From assembly GCA_934096075.1 (NCBI GenBank), contig CAKOLN010000006.1, positions 11,919 through 75,918 on the forward strand: DNA of 64,000 bases. Direction: 5' to 3'. Shown in pieces: positions 42,465 through 51,186 of the stretch. The position numbers and the translations under genes were made by a program. Position 1 is the stretch's first letter; each line of letters starts with the position of its first letter. The notes under the pieces are model-generated. The model was given only the letters and a program-made list of their open reading frames with translations. It was not told where the DNA came from and did not search any database. The stretch comes from an uncultured Bacilli bacterium (GTDB taxonomy: Bacteria > Bacillota_I > Bacilli_A > RF39 > UBA660).

Positions 42465-44232
42465 TAATATTCTCCTTATCAAATTCATTTAAATATTCCA
42501 ATGTATTCTTAGCAACTTCACTAGGTAAAATAGTTTCCAACTCTTCAAGTGTTGCCTCTTTAATCTTTTTTAAACTACCATATTTTTTAAGTAATTCTTT
42601 CTTTCTAGATGGACCTATTCCTTCTATATTATCAAGTACACTAGATATACTACCTTTACTTCTAATCTGTCTATGATAATTAATAGTAAATCTATGTACT
42701 TCATCACTTATTCTAGTTAATAAATAAAACACATTACTTTTCTTATCTATTTTATAACTATTTAAAGTATCTCCATCAATTAATTCACTTAATGTATGTT
42801 TATCATCTTTCATAAGTCCACATACTTTAATATTTAAATTCAAATCACTAAGTACACTTTTACAAGCATTAATCTGATTAACACCACCATCTACAAGTAT
42901 TAAATCAGGTTTTCTAGAATTATTCATTAATATACTTTGATATCTTCTATAAATAACTTCTTTCATACTTCCAACATCATCATTTTGTTCCTTGCTAATC
43001 TTAAACTTTCTATAATCTTTCTTACTAGGAACTCCATCTATAAATGTAACCATACCACTTACAGTAAATGATCCAAATAAGTTAGAATTATCAAAACTTT
43101 CAATTACACTCAAATTATCTATTCCAACAATATTACCTAACTCTCTAGAAGCATCAAAACTTCTTTCATTCTTTCTATATTCCATTTCTATATTATTATC
43201 TAAATTAATTTTAGCATTAGTTTTAGCGAGGTCAAATAAATGCTTTTTCTTTCCTTTAATCGCAGTAACTACTTTAGAATCTAATAAACTATTAAGTAAT
43301 TCTATATCTAATTCTTCTGGAACAATTATTTCTTTAGGAGGTATATTCTTTTTTTGATAAAAATTAACTATATAATATTCCATAGTATCATTAATTTCAT
43401 CTATCAAAGGAAATATATTCTTTTTATTACCTACTAATTTACCATTTCTTAAAAAGAACACTACTATACTTATATAACCATTTTCATAATAATAATTGAA
43501 TATATCTCTATTAATTCCATCATTAAGTTCAACTTTTTGTTTTTCAAATACAACCTTAATATAATCAAGTTCATTCTTAAGTTCTAAAGCAACTTCATAA
43601 TTTAAATTATCAGAATTAACTTTAATCTTTTCATTTATTTTATTTATAAGTATATCATCATGTCCATTAAGTATAAGTGTAATTTCATTTCTTAAATCAG
43701 TTGTATCCAAATCTTTAAATACACAATAACCTAAACATTCACCTATATGATAGTATAAGCATTCTTTTTTAGGCATTTTATCACACTTTTTTAAAGGATA
43801 TAACCTATTTATAAGATTAACTATTCTTCTAGCCGCGCCTACATTAGGATAAGGCCCAAATAACATTTTATTTTTCTTATTAATATTTATTTCTCTTTTA
43901 ACAGTTAATGTAGGATATTTATCATTTTTAAATTCTATATACGGATAACTTTTATCATCTTTAAGTAATATATTATATTTAGGATCATACTTTTTAATAA
44001 GATTTATTTCTAATATAAAAGCTTCTAATTCACTACTAGTAACTATATAATCAAAATCCACTATTTCACTAACTAATTTTTTAGTTTTACCAGTTTGAGT
44101 TCTATTAAAATAACTATTAAGTCTTCTTTTTAGTATTTTAGCTTTCCCTACATATATTATTGTACCATCTTTATTTTTCATTAAGTAACATCCAGGTAGC
44201 ATAGGTACTAAAGATAATTTTTCTTTAATCAT
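42442..44232 (-). CDS. uvrC: Excinuclease ABC subunit C
   Basis: A 596-residue UvrC that makes both incisions in nucleotide excision repair. The GIY-YIG domain starts LPGCYLMKNKDGTIIYVGKAK, the Cys-rich segment is ECLYYHIGECLGYC, a UvrB-binding coiled coil follows, then the RNase H-like endonuclease domain (VIESFDNSNLFG, DLILVDGGVNQI) and the C-terminal HhH pair (LDNIEGIGPSRKKELLKKYG). The start is ATG 44232; the upstream GTG is part of the ribosome binding site. Confidence 0.97.
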   Translation of the reverse strand: MIKEKLSLVPMLPGCYLMKNKDGTIIYVGKAKILKRRLNSYFNRTQTGKTKKLVSEIVDFDYIVTSSELEAFILEINLIKKYDPKYNILLKDDKSYPYIEFKNDKYPTLTVKREININKKNKMLFGPYPNVGAARRIVNLINRLYPLKKCDKMPKKECLYYHIGECLGYCVFKDLDTTDLRNEITLILNGHDDILINKINEKIKVNSDNLNYEVALELKNELDYIKVVFEKQKVELNDGINRDIFNYYYENGYISIVVFFLRNGKLVGNKKNIFPLIDEINDTMEYYIVNFYQKKNIPPKEIIVPEELDIELLNSLLDSKVVTAIKGKKKHLFDLAKTNAKINLDNNIEMEYRKNERSFDASRELGNIVGIDNLSVIESFDNSNLFGSFTVSGMVTFIDGVPSKKDYRKFKISKEQNDDVGSMKEVIYRRYQSILMNNSRKPDLILVDGGVNQINACKSVLSDLNLNIKVCGLMKDDKHTLSELIDGDTLNSYKIDKKSNVFYLLTRISDEVHRFTINYHRQIRSKGSISSVLDNIEGIGPSRKKELLKKYGSLKKIKEATLEELETILPSEVAKNTLEYLNEFDKENINDRNSDN

Positions 44233-44283
44233 AAATATCACCACTTCATTTATATTTTACCAAATTTAGTTTGTTTTTTACAT

Positions 44284-44315
44284 ATAAAATTAAAAGTACT
44301 TATTTGTTAAGTACT
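44284..44315 (-). terminator. Terminator of fic
   Basis: AGTACTT/AAGTACT hairpin followed by T4AATT4 on the minus strand, overlapping the fic stop codon. Confidence 0.7.
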
Positions 44316-44925
44316 AATTATTATTTAATTCTTCTATTTTAAAAGTATTGTACCCTTCATATGCATAGCTGGCATCAATACCTTTCATAAATACTTCTCT
44401 ATTATTTATTTCATCTGTTAATGCATTTTGTATAAGTAATTTAATTTCAGTATCTTTAATAGGACTTCTTTCCATAGCTAGTAAGTAATCTTCTTTATTA
44501 ACTTTACTCCAATCAACTACTTTGCCTAATTCACTTTTTAATATCATATCTAGCCATATACGAGTACTTCTTCCATTGCCTTCTCTAAAAGGATGTGCTA
44601 CATTCATTTCAACATATTTTTTTATAATTTCATCAAAAGTATTTTGTGGCATATCATCAATCTTTTTAAGTATTTCTTCTAAATAAATACATGAAGCAAA
44701 TCTAAAGTTTCCTTTAGCTATATTTTCTTTTCTAATTTTTCCAACAAAATAATATATATCATCAAATAATATTTTATGAATTTCAGACAAGCCTTTAAAA
44801 GTTCCTATTTCAATCTCACTTATTTTATTAGTATCATATAATTTTATAGCATTAATTTTAGTAATGCGTTCTTCCTCTAATGCTAGTTCATTTGAATTGT
44901 TTATTCCAAGTTTATTTTGTAACAT
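44314..44925 (-). CDS. Fic domain protein, self-inhibited class III type
   Basis: A 203-residue Fic protein. The catalytic loop HPFREGNGRS begins at His111, and FVGKIRKENIAKGNFRFAS forms the flap region. All residues for AMP transfer to a target hydroxyl are present. Near the C-terminus, SYAYEG (Ser186, Glu190) matches the inhibitory motif [S/T]xxxE[G/N], placed after the Fic core as in class III proteins, which autoinhibit as oligomers. No separate antitoxin gene is visible. It has its own TATAAT (44948-44953). Targets cannot be inferred. Confidence 0.9.
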   Translation of the reverse strand: MLQNKLGINNSNELALEEERITKINAIKLYDTNKISEIEIGTFKGLSEIHKILFDDIYYFVGKIRKENIAKGNFRFASCIYLEEILKKIDDMPQNTFDEIIKKYVEMNVAHPFREGNGRSTRIWLDMILKSELGKVVDWSKVNKEDYLLAMERSPIKDTEIKLLIQNALTDEINNREVFMKGIDASYAYEGYNTFKIEELNNN

Positions 44926-45002
44926 CTTATCACCTTCAATTGTTTATATTATATCAAATAAATAATAAAAAGTCTTCAAATTTTAAATACTTTTAATATC
45001 TT

Positions 45003-45036
45003 AAAAAAACACCTTTCTAGTTAGAACGGTGTTTTT
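45003..45036 (-). terminator. Strong terminator of the candidate small RNA
   Basis: AAAACACC (45006-45013) and GGTGTTTT (45028-45035) stem with a 14-nt loop, followed by T7 on the minus strand. Confidence 0.9.
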
Positions 45037-45116
45037 CCAAGTCATCAAGGACTGAGAACACCTGACCGACTAAAGTTAAGTGAACTCTTTTTATATTGTA
45101 TTCAATATGTCCATCT
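45003..45116 (-). ncRNA. Candidate structured small RNA or attenuated leader between rbfA and fic
   Basis: A sigma-A promoter and a strong terminator bracket about 110 nt without an ORF. The RNA starts with an ATATTG/CAATAT hairpin (45093-45108). Then come AGTTCACTTAACT and a stretch reading AGTCGGTCAGG...TTGATGACT with complementary ends. A first GGTGTT (complement at 45057-45062) could pair with the same AACACC that forms the terminator, giving two exclusive folds. I cannot match it to a known family. Downstream fic has its own -10, so an independent small RNA is as likely as a leader. Confidence 0.55.
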
Positions 45117-45122
45117 GTATAC

Positions 45123-45151
45123 ATTATACTAAATTTTATTTATTCTGTCCA
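45123..45151 (-). promoter_or_regulatory. Promoter of the candidate small RNA
   Basis: On the minus strand, TGGACA (45146-45151), 17 bp and a perfect TATAAT (45123-45128), directly after the rbfA stop codon. Confidence 0.75.
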
Positions 45152-45490
45152 TTATTCTTCATTAATTTTTTCAATTATCTTCTCTATTTTTTGACCATAT
45201 TCAATTGACTCATCATATACAAATCTTATTTCTGGAATATGTCTAATATTCAATTTACCAGCTAAACTACTTCTAAAATAACCACTTGCATTATTTAAAT
45301 CTTTTAAAACTTTATCCTTATTTTCATTATCCAATGTAGTAAAATATACTTTAGCAAAAGATAAATCATTTGTAACAGTTGCATAAGTTAATGTAACATA
45401 TTTAAAATCTTCATCTTTCGCATCAGTAAGTAAAATCATACCAAGTTCTTTTAATAAATCAGAAGCTACTCTTTCTCCTTTTAATTTCAT
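45152..45490 (-). CDS. rbfA: Ribosome-binding factor A
   Basis: A 112-residue KH-type RbfA for 30S maturation. LKGERVASDLLKELGMIL, the DLSFAKVYFTTLD strand and LNIRHIPEIRFVYDESIEYGQKIEKII are typical. It overlaps infB by one base and ends the rimP-nusA-ylxR-infB-rbfA operon. Confidence 0.95.
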   Translation of the reverse strand: MKLKGERVASDLLKELGMILLTDAKDEDFKYVTLTYATVTNDLSFAKVYFTTLDNENKDKVLKDLNNASGYFRSSLAGKLNIRHIPEIRFVYDESIEYGQKIEKIIEKINEE

Positions 45491-47610
45491 TATCTCTTTA
45501 CTTCCTTCATTTCATATGCTTCAATTACATCACCAACTTTAATATCAATAAAGTTTTCTAATGTAATACCACAATCAAATCCATTTTTTACTTCTTTAAC
45601 TTGATCTTTTTCTCTTTGTAAACTTCCTATTTTACCAGTATATACTACTACTCCATCACGAATTAATCTTACAAGACTATTACTTTTTACAACACCACTA
45701 GTAACATGACTACCTGCGATATTACCAACTTTAGAAAATTTAAATATTTGTCTAACTTCAGCATTACCAGTAATAACCTCTTCGTATTCAGGATCAAGCA
45801 TACCTTTCATAGCTGCTTCTATTTCTTCTACTACTTTATAAATAATATTATATAATCTAATATCAACATTATATTGTTTAGCTGTTTCTTTAGTTTCATG
45901 ACTAGGAACAACATTAAATCCAATAATAATTGCATTTGATGCACTAGCTAACACTACATCACTTTCTGTAATAGTTCCTACTCCACTTCTTATAACTGAT
46001 ATTTTAACTCCATCAACACTTATCTTTTCAAGAGCATTTTTAACTGCCTCTTCACTACCTTTAACATCAGTTTTAAGTACTATATTAATTTCTTTATGAC
46101 CCTCTTTAATAGATTCAAATAAATCATCTAGACTTACTGCCTTCTTAGCATATTTCTTTTCTTTTTGTATATTTGATCTCTTTTCAGCTACACTTCTTGC
46201 TTCTTTTTCACTTTCAAATGCCATAAATTTATCTCCAGCGACTGGTACTTCATTAAGTCCTGTAACTTCAACTGGAGTACTGGGTAAAGCACTAGTTAAA
46301 TCAATACCATTACTATTTTTTAAAGTTCTTACTTTACCAAATGAAGAACCAACTACAATAGGATCTCCTAATCTTAAAGTACCATTATTAATAAGAAGTG
46401 TTGCAACCGGTCCTTTATTTTTATCTAATTTAGCTTCAATAACTGTACCTACAGCATACCTATTAGGATTTGCTTTTAATTCTTGCATTTCAGCTAAAGC
46501 AATAATATTCTCTAATAATAAGTCAACATTTTCTCCAGTATGAGCAGATAATTTAACAAATATAGTATCTCCACCCCATTCTTCAGGAGTCAATCCATAT
46601 TCACTCATCTCACTCATTATTTTATCAATATTTCCTATACCTTTATCTATTTTATTAATAGCCACTATAATAGGAACTCCAGCACTTTTAGCATGGTCTA
46701 TTGCTTCTTTAGTTTGTGGCATAACTCCATCATCAGCAGCCACTATTATAACAACAATATCAGTAATCTTAGCTCCTCTTGCTCTCATTTCAGTAAACGC
46801 AGCATGTCCAGGAGTATCAATAAATGTAATTAAATTACCTTTAATCTCAACTTGATAGGCACCAATATGTTGGGTAATTCCACCTGCTTCTCCACTTACA
46901 ACATGAGAATGTCTTATATAATCAAGTAAACTTGTTTTACCATGATCAACATGTCCCATAATAGTAACAATAGGCGCTCTTGGAACTAAATCATTCTCAT
47001 CATCAATAATTTCATATTCTTCAAAATTACTAATATCTTTACTTTCTTCTTTCTTTAATTCTTTATTATATTCTAAACATACAACTTCAGCATCTTCAAA
47101 TGTAATAGCCTGATTAATATTAAGAATTAATCCCATACCAAACATCTTCTTAATTATCTCTTCATCTCTTATACCAAGTTTACTAGCTAAATCTTTAACA
47201 GTCATACCATCAGTATAAAGTATTACATTTGTATTATCTTCACTCTTATTGGTTTGTAACTTAGTTTTATGCTTATAAATATTCTTCTTTTCTTTCTTAA
47301 AATCTTCATTCTTATTAGAATCTTTTTTCTTTAATTTAACTTTCTTAGTTCTTTCTTCAGTTAAATCTTCATCTATTAAATTATTAGCTCTATCTTCTAA
47401 GTTAAACTTATCTTCTAATTCTTCACTTAGTAAGTTTTCTTTCACTTCTTCATTAGTAGCCATTTCTCCAATAACATTATCTAACATTATAATATCATCA
47501 TCTTCTAAATAATCATTTTCACTACTAACCTTTATGCCTAAACTTTTACATTTATCTAAAACACTATTAACACTAACATTTAAATCTAATGCATAGTCTT
47601 TTACTGTCAT
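45490..47610 (-). CDS. infB: Translation initiation factor IF-2
   Basis: A 706-residue IF-2. Two N-terminal IF2_N modules (MTVKDYALDLNVSVNSVLDKC; GMTVKDLASKLGIRDEEIIKK, each shown in part) flank a charged linker. The G domain has G1 GHVDHGKTSLLDYIR, G3 DTPGHAAFTEMRARG and G4 NKID; domains II-IV end with FDCGITLENFIDIKVGDVIEAYE. The linker is short, as in small-genome Firmicutes. Confidence 0.97.
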   Translation of the reverse strand: MTVKDYALDLNVSVNSVLDKCKSLGIKVSSENDYLEDDDIIMLDNVIGEMATNEEVKENLLSEELEDKFNLEDRANNLIDEDLTEERTKKVKLKKKDSNKNEDFKKEKKNIYKHKTKLQTNKSEDNTNVILYTDGMTVKDLASKLGIRDEEIIKKMFGMGLILNINQAITFEDAEVVCLEYNKELKKEESKDISNFEEYEIIDDENDLVPRAPIVTIMGHVDHGKTSLLDYIRHSHVVSGEAGGITQHIGAYQVEIKGNLITFIDTPGHAAFTEMRARGAKITDIVVIIVAADDGVMPQTKEAIDHAKSAGVPIIVAINKIDKGIGNIDKIMSEMSEYGLTPEEWGGDTIFVKLSAHTGENVDLLLENIIALAEMQELKANPNRYAVGTVIEAKLDKNKGPVATLLINNGTLRLGDPIVVGSSFGKVRTLKNSNGIDLTSALPSTPVEVTGLNEVPVAGDKFMAFESEKEARSVAEKRSNIQKEKKYAKKAVSLDDLFESIKEGHKEINIVLKTDVKGSEEAVKNALEKISVDGVKISVIRSGVGTITESDVVLASASNAIIIGFNVVPSHETKETAKQYNVDIRLYNIIYKVVEEIEAAMKGMLDPEYEEVITGNAEVRQIFKFSKVGNIAGSHVTSGVVKSNSLVRLIRDGVVVYTGKIGSLQREKDQVKEVKNGFDCGITLENFIDIKVGDVIEAYEMKEVKR

Positions 47611-47625
47611 ATAAGCACCTTCTTT

Positions 47626-47886
47626 CTAATTAATTTTATTTAATAATTCATCATATATTTCATCACTTATACTAGTTTCTAAATGTTTTTCAAGAATTTT
47701 ACTTTTCTTAGCACTTTCAATAACACTTTTATCTTTTTTTAGGTAAGCACCTCTTCCATTAGCCTTTAATGTATCATCAACAATTACATTACCTTCTGGT
47801 GTTCTTACTACTCTAAGTAAATCTCTTTTCTCACACTTTTCTTTAGTAACTACACAAGTCCTCATAGGTATTTTTTTATTTTTCAT
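47626..47886 (-). CDS. ylxR: YlxR family RNA-binding protein (RnpM)
   Basis: An 86-residue YlxR protein with PMRTCVVTKEKCEKRDLLRVVR and NGRGAYLKKDKSVIESA. Bacillus YlxR (RnpM) binds the RNase P RNA. The L7Ae-like ylxQ gene that usually follows is absent: infB begins 16 bases downstream. Confidence 0.93.
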   Translation of the reverse strand: MKNKKIPMRTCVVTKEKCEKRDLLRVVRTPEGNVIVDDTLKANGRGAYLKKDKSVIESAKKSKILEKHLETSISDEIYDELLNKIN

Positions 47887-47895
47887 ATTTACACC

Positions 47896-48951
47896 TTATT
47901 TATTAATTTCTTTATTTATATCATCTAAAGTCTTAATATTCAATTTATATCTAGTTAATTTACTAGCTAATTTAATATTAATTCCTTTTTTACCAATAGC
48001 TAAACTTAAATTTTCATTATCAGTTATAACTAAAGCTTCTCTTTTCTTTTCATCTTGTATTGTAACATTTAAATTCTTAGCTGGACTTAAAGCATTTTCT
48101 ATAAATTTTTCTGGATTCTCATCATATAATACTAAATCTACTTTTTCTCCATTTAAAGCTTTAATTATATTAGCAATACGAGTACCTTTTTCTCCTATAC
48201 AACTACCTATAGCATCAACATTAGGGTTTACACTTTCAATCGCAACTTTACTTCTTACCCCTGCTTCACGCGCAACACCATGCATTATTAGTATTCCTTC
48301 TGCAAATTCAGGTATTTCATTTTCAAATAATCTTTTTACAAATCCATAATGTTTACGACTTAATCTAATTGAAGGCCCTTTAGTAGTTTCTTCAACACTT
48401 ACTATATAAACTTTAACACTATCACCCATTTTTAATGTTTCTCCAGGTATCAATTCATTTTTAGGTAATATTCCTCTTGCTTTTCCAAGATCAACATAGT
48501 AATTTCTATTATCTTCCATTGCTAAGAAACCAACCATCATTTCATCTTGTTTATCTCTAAATTCATCCATAATTTGATTTCTTTCAACTTCTCTAATCTT
48601 TTGAAGTACTACTTGTTTAGCAACACTAACTGCTACACGACCAAAATCTTCAAAGTCTACTTCATTTTCAATAACATCTCCTACTTTATAGTTAGGATTT
48701 ATTTCTTGAGCTTCTTCTAAACTTAATTCAGTATCTTCATTTTCTATTTCATCAACTACAGTCATTCTTCTAAATAGACGAATCATACCATTTTCAGTAT
48801 TAAACTCTGCTCTTACATCAGCATCTTCTCCAGTATTCTTTTTATAACCTGCTGCTAGAGCATTTTGCATTGCTTCCTTTACTACCTCTGGATCTATATT
48901 TTTTTCTTTAACTATAAAATCAAAAGCTGTTTTAAATTCTTTATTGTTCAT
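47896..48951 (-). CDS. nusA: Transcription termination/antitermination protein NusA
   Basis: A 351-residue NusA with the N-terminal RNA polymerase-binding domain (FDFIVKEKNIDPEVVKEAMQNALAAGYKK in parts), an S1 domain (GILPKNELIPGETLKMGDSVKVYI), KH1 (VNPNVDAIGSCIGEKGTRI) and KH2 (LAIGKKGINIKLASKLT). There is no C-terminal acidic repeat region, as expected for Firmicutes. The start is ATG 48951, overlapping rimP by 11 bases. Confidence 0.96.
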   Translation of the reverse strand: MNNKEFKTAFDFIVKEKNIDPEVVKEAMQNALAAGYKKNTGEDADVRAEFNTENGMIRLFRRMTVVDEIENEDTELSLEEAQEINPNYKVGDVIENEVDFEDFGRVAVSVAKQVVLQKIREVERNQIMDEFRDKQDEMMVGFLAMEDNRNYYVDLGKARGILPKNELIPGETLKMGDSVKVYIVSVEETTKGPSIRLSRKHYGFVKRLFENEIPEFAEGILIMHGVAREAGVRSKVAIESVNPNVDAIGSCIGEKGTRIANIIKALNGEKVDLVLYDENPEKFIENALSPAKNLNVTIQDEKKREALVITDNENLSLAIGKKGINIKLASKLTRYKLNIKTLDDINKEINK

Positions 48952-49198
48952 CTTCTGTAACCTCACTTCCTACATCTAATACATATTCATTATTTAACTC
49001 TGGTATATCTAAAGTATCTAATAACGGATTAATTATTTCACTTGCTTTAGCACATAATTCAGTATCTACAACATCTCCATTATTAATGGTAATAAATAAT
49101 GTATCTACTCCATCTTCTTTTTCAAACTTAACATCAGTTACTTCTACACCAATGTTTTTTAATGGTTCAGTAACTACTTCTAATATCTTTTCTTTCAC
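48941..49198 (-). CDS. rimP: Ribosome maturation factor RimP, short form
   Basis: An 85-residue protein that is the N-terminal alpha/beta domain of RimP: VTEPLKNIGVEVTDVKFEKE, FITINNGDVVDTELCAKASEIINPLLD and YVLDVGSE. The C-terminal SH3-like domain of about 65 residues found in full RimP is missing, and its reading frame is replaced by nusA. It heads the operon and has the ribosome binding site AAGGAGGA. The clean overlap with nusA suggests a stable shortened gene rather than a sequencing error. Confidence 0.8.
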   Translation of the reverse strand: MKEKILEVVTEPLKNIGVEVTDVKFEKEDGVDTLFITINNGDVVDTELCAKASEIINPLLDTLDIPELNNEYVLDVGSEVTEDEQ

Positions 49199-49221
49199 TA
49201 TATCCTCCTTATCAAATTAAA

Positions 49222-49245
49222 GAGTGGGATTTCTGTCCCACTCAT
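49222..49245 (-). promoter_or_regulatory. Hairpin in the rimP-nusA operon leader
   Basis: GAGTGGG and CCCACTC form a seven-base-pair GC-rich stem followed by TTTAATTT on the minus strand, only about 25 bp before the rimP start. It lies downstream of the operon promoter, so it probably acts as an attenuator or mRNA-stabilising leader. Confidence 0.7.
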
Positions 49246-49256
49246 CAAGTAACTTA

Positions 49257-49285
49257 ATTATATCAAATTTATTTAACCTTTACAA
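49257..49285 (-). promoter_or_regulatory. Promoter of the rimP-nusA-ylxR-infB-rbfA operon
   Basis: On the minus strand, TTGTAA (49280-49285), 17 bp and a perfect TATAAT (49257-49262). Confidence 0.8.
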
Positions 49286-49299
49286 TACATTTATCAATT

Positions 49300-50970
49300 T
49301 TATTTACAACTACCCTCATAGTCTATCTCATATGGACTTTCTGGGGTTCCATTACCTGACTTAATTTTAACACATGATGATAATGATAGTGATGGACGTA
49401 TGGCACTTGGAGAAGACATTACACTAACAACTATACCACCATAGTTAAGGTCATCAGATTGAAACATATAATTACTAGATTCGGGAGAAATCAGCCACCA
49501 ACTTTCGTAACCCATTATAGAGTTTCCTTCACTGTTTGTATAATACCATGCATATGGGCTATTTAAACCTGTATATACTTTTCCCCCAGCAAAAACAACT
49601 TCATCGGCTGTCATAAGTGCTATTGGATATTTTAGCTGTCCGTTTCCTCCACCTGTTGTACTTGCACTAAATTTATCAGTTATAGCTTGTGCACTTTCAA
49701 ATAATCCTCCATTTCCATCTCCTCCACATTTGTATGTCGGTGTTTTATTTGTATCTAACCTTGTAGAAGCACCATAAGAGAACCTACTACTTGTTGAGTA
49801 TGAATTGTTTTGAGTACTTCTATCATTACAATATATTGCATTTTTATTTATGTATTTATCATAATTATTTAGTAAATTGTTTTGATACCATGTGTCTACT
49901 GCTACTTTTATCGTACTATCATTTGTATTTAATCTATTATTTTCTAATGAACCACTTGTTCCATACATATAGCCTACATACATTGGATCATAATAAGTAC
50001 TATTATATGCTGATTTTCCTATATAACCACTCGTTGTATCATGGCTTGTTCCCGAATATAATAATCTTGTACTACCATCTTCATTTGTTCTTATGATTCT
50101 CCAATACATATCATCTCCAGCACTTGCATATTTTTCTTCAGTACAATTTATATTATATGATGTTGCTGAAGTACATTCATCCATAGTATTATATTCTTCA
50201 TGCGATGTTGAAGATGAAGAATAATATCCCCAATACTTAACAATATCATTTTGATATTTTCCAAACTTCACCCAGTTTTTTGATGTATTTCCTGAATAGT
50301 AGTATACTGTACTTCCATCTTCTGTTTTATTCGTTTGATATATTGTTCCTGTAGTATTTGCTACATTTATTACACTAAAGTCTGTTCTTTCACTTATTGT
50401 TGGATTATCTCTTAGTATAACTTCAGCTAATGTTGGCATTGGTGTTCCTTCTGATATATATAGTTTTCCACTTAATGTGGCTCCCATGTCATCTGATTGA
50501 TCTATATTCGCATCGTTTGGATATTGTATTGTTATTGTATAGTTTTGAGTAGCTCCTTCATCTATTGATACACTGTATGCTAGTACTGTATCAGTTGCAT
50601 TACTTCTTTTTGGTACATCTTCAAAACTTGTCATGTTGTATCCACCATCTGTACTTGTTATTTTATATTGTAGGTATCCTGTTGTTTTAAATGTATTTAT
50701 TAAATCTTTTATTACTATATTGTATTTATATGTACTATTTGATTTATTCTCTACACTAAATGTTTTTGTCATACTCCAGTTATCTTCAGCTACTACATTT
50801 TCTCCTGTTATGGCATCTCCATTATTAAATATTATCCTTAAATCTTTTGTATTTACTGATATATCTTTTTCTTTTCCTACTATTTGTGTTGCAAAGTATG
50901 CTAATGATATTCCTATTAATGATATTAATACTACTCCTATTCCATACAATGCATATTTCTTTTCTTTCAT
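49300..50970 (-). CDS. Secreted surface protein, SipW-type signal plus DUF6273-like domain (paralogue 3)
   Basis: A 556-residue family member. The signal LISLIGISLAYFATQIVG is SipW-like and the TasA-like region (GDAITGENVVAEDNWSMTKTF) is very close to paralogue 2. The C-terminal part has TGTIYQTNKTEDGSTVYYY, a unique insert (STSHEEYNTMDECTSATSY), MYWRIIRTNEDGSTRLLYSG, GYMYGTSGSL, PIALMTADEVVFAGG, WWLISPESS and IRPSLSLSSCVKIKSGNGTP. The start is ATG 50970, behind GAAGGGAAG; upstream in-frame ATGs lie in the terminator. Its only visible promoter lies beyond that terminator, in the leader cassette. Confidence 0.82.
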   Translation of the reverse strand: MKEKKYALYGIGVVLISLIGISLAYFATQIVGKEKDISVNTKDLRIIFNNGDAITGENVVAEDNWSMTKTFSVENKSNSTYKYNIVIKDLINTFKTTGYLQYKITSTDGGYNMTSFEDVPKRSNATDTVLAYSVSIDEGATQNYTITIQYPNDANIDQSDDMGATLSGKLYISEGTPMPTLAEVILRDNPTISERTDFSVINVANTTGTIYQTNKTEDGSTVYYYSGNTSKNWVKFGKYQNDIVKYWGYYSSSSTSHEEYNTMDECTSATSYNINCTEEKYASAGDDMYWRIIRTNEDGSTRLLYSGTSHDTTSGYIGKSAYNSTYYDPMYVGYMYGTSGSLENNRLNTNDSTIKVAVDTWYQNNLLNNYDKYINKNAIYCNDRSTQNNSYSTSSRFSYGASTRLDTNKTPTYKCGGDGNGGLFESAQAITDKFSASTTGGGNGQLKYPIALMTADEVVFAGGKVYTGLNSPYAWYYTNSEGNSIMGYESWWLISPESSNYMFQSDDLNYGGIVVSVMSSPSAIRPSLSLSSCVKIKSGNGTPESPYEIDYEGSCK

Positions 50971-50996
50971 CTTTTTTCTTCCCTTCTTCGAGCACG

Positions 50997-51025
50997 AAAA
51001 AATCCATAGACTTGTGCCTATGAAT
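50997..51025 (-). terminator. Leader-cassette terminator, copy 1
   Basis: ATTCATAG/CTATGGAT stem (eight pairs, one G-T) with loop GCACAAGT and a T6 tail on the minus strand. It is identical in copy 2. The surface-gene start codon is only 27 nt beyond. Confidence 0.85.
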
Positions 51026-51055
51026 TTAATGTAAAACAAAAACTATGAGAGTTAG

Positions 51056-51124
51056 TTAGTAATAACCCCCCCCGAAATTCGTACCAAGTTTGGTACTTGA
51101 TTCAAAGAGAATTAGTTCTTTCAT
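51056..51124 (-). CDS. Leader peptide with G8 run (copy 1)
   Basis: A 22-codon ORF behind AAAGGAG (10-11 bases before ATG). It begins MKELILF, includes STKLGTNF, and ends GGGYY before TAA. The three Gly codons contain G8 (C8 on the plus strand, 51066-51073). Copy 2 differs by one amino-acid change (Ser9 to Leu) and keeps the frame. The palindrome GTACCAAACTTGGTAC lies within it. Bases around the start codon (AAACTATGAAAG) pair with CTCTCATAGTTT after the stop. I do not know a matching family; a regulatory leader peptide is inferred. Confidence 0.7.
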   Translation of the reverse strand: MKELILFESSTKLGTNFGGGYY

Positions 51125-51157
51125 AGTTTCGTTTGCTCCTTTATTTTTTACATTTTT

Positions 51158-51186
51158 ATTTTATCAAATCATTAGTTTTTATTCAA
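51158..51186 (-). promoter_or_regulatory. Promoter of leader cassette copy 1
   Basis: On the minus strand, TTGAAT (51181-51186), 17 bp and TAAAAT (51158-51163). Confidence 0.8.

Noticed and set aside
45028..45080. Plus-strand CTGAGA...CCTGA pattern resembling part of a TPP riboswitch
   Set aside because: The second conserved half is missing, and the promoter and terminator show that the RNA is made from the other strand.
49791..50096. Long plus-strand ORFs opposite the surface and other genes
   Set aside because: They are antisense shadows caused by Asn/Tyr/Ser-rich codon use; they lack ribosome binding sites and their translated composition is not protein-like.
51066..51073. C8 run as a sequencing or assembly artefact
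   Set aside because: The same run length occurs at two separate loci within an intact ORF, which makes random error unlikely, though consensus length in homopolymers should still be checked.
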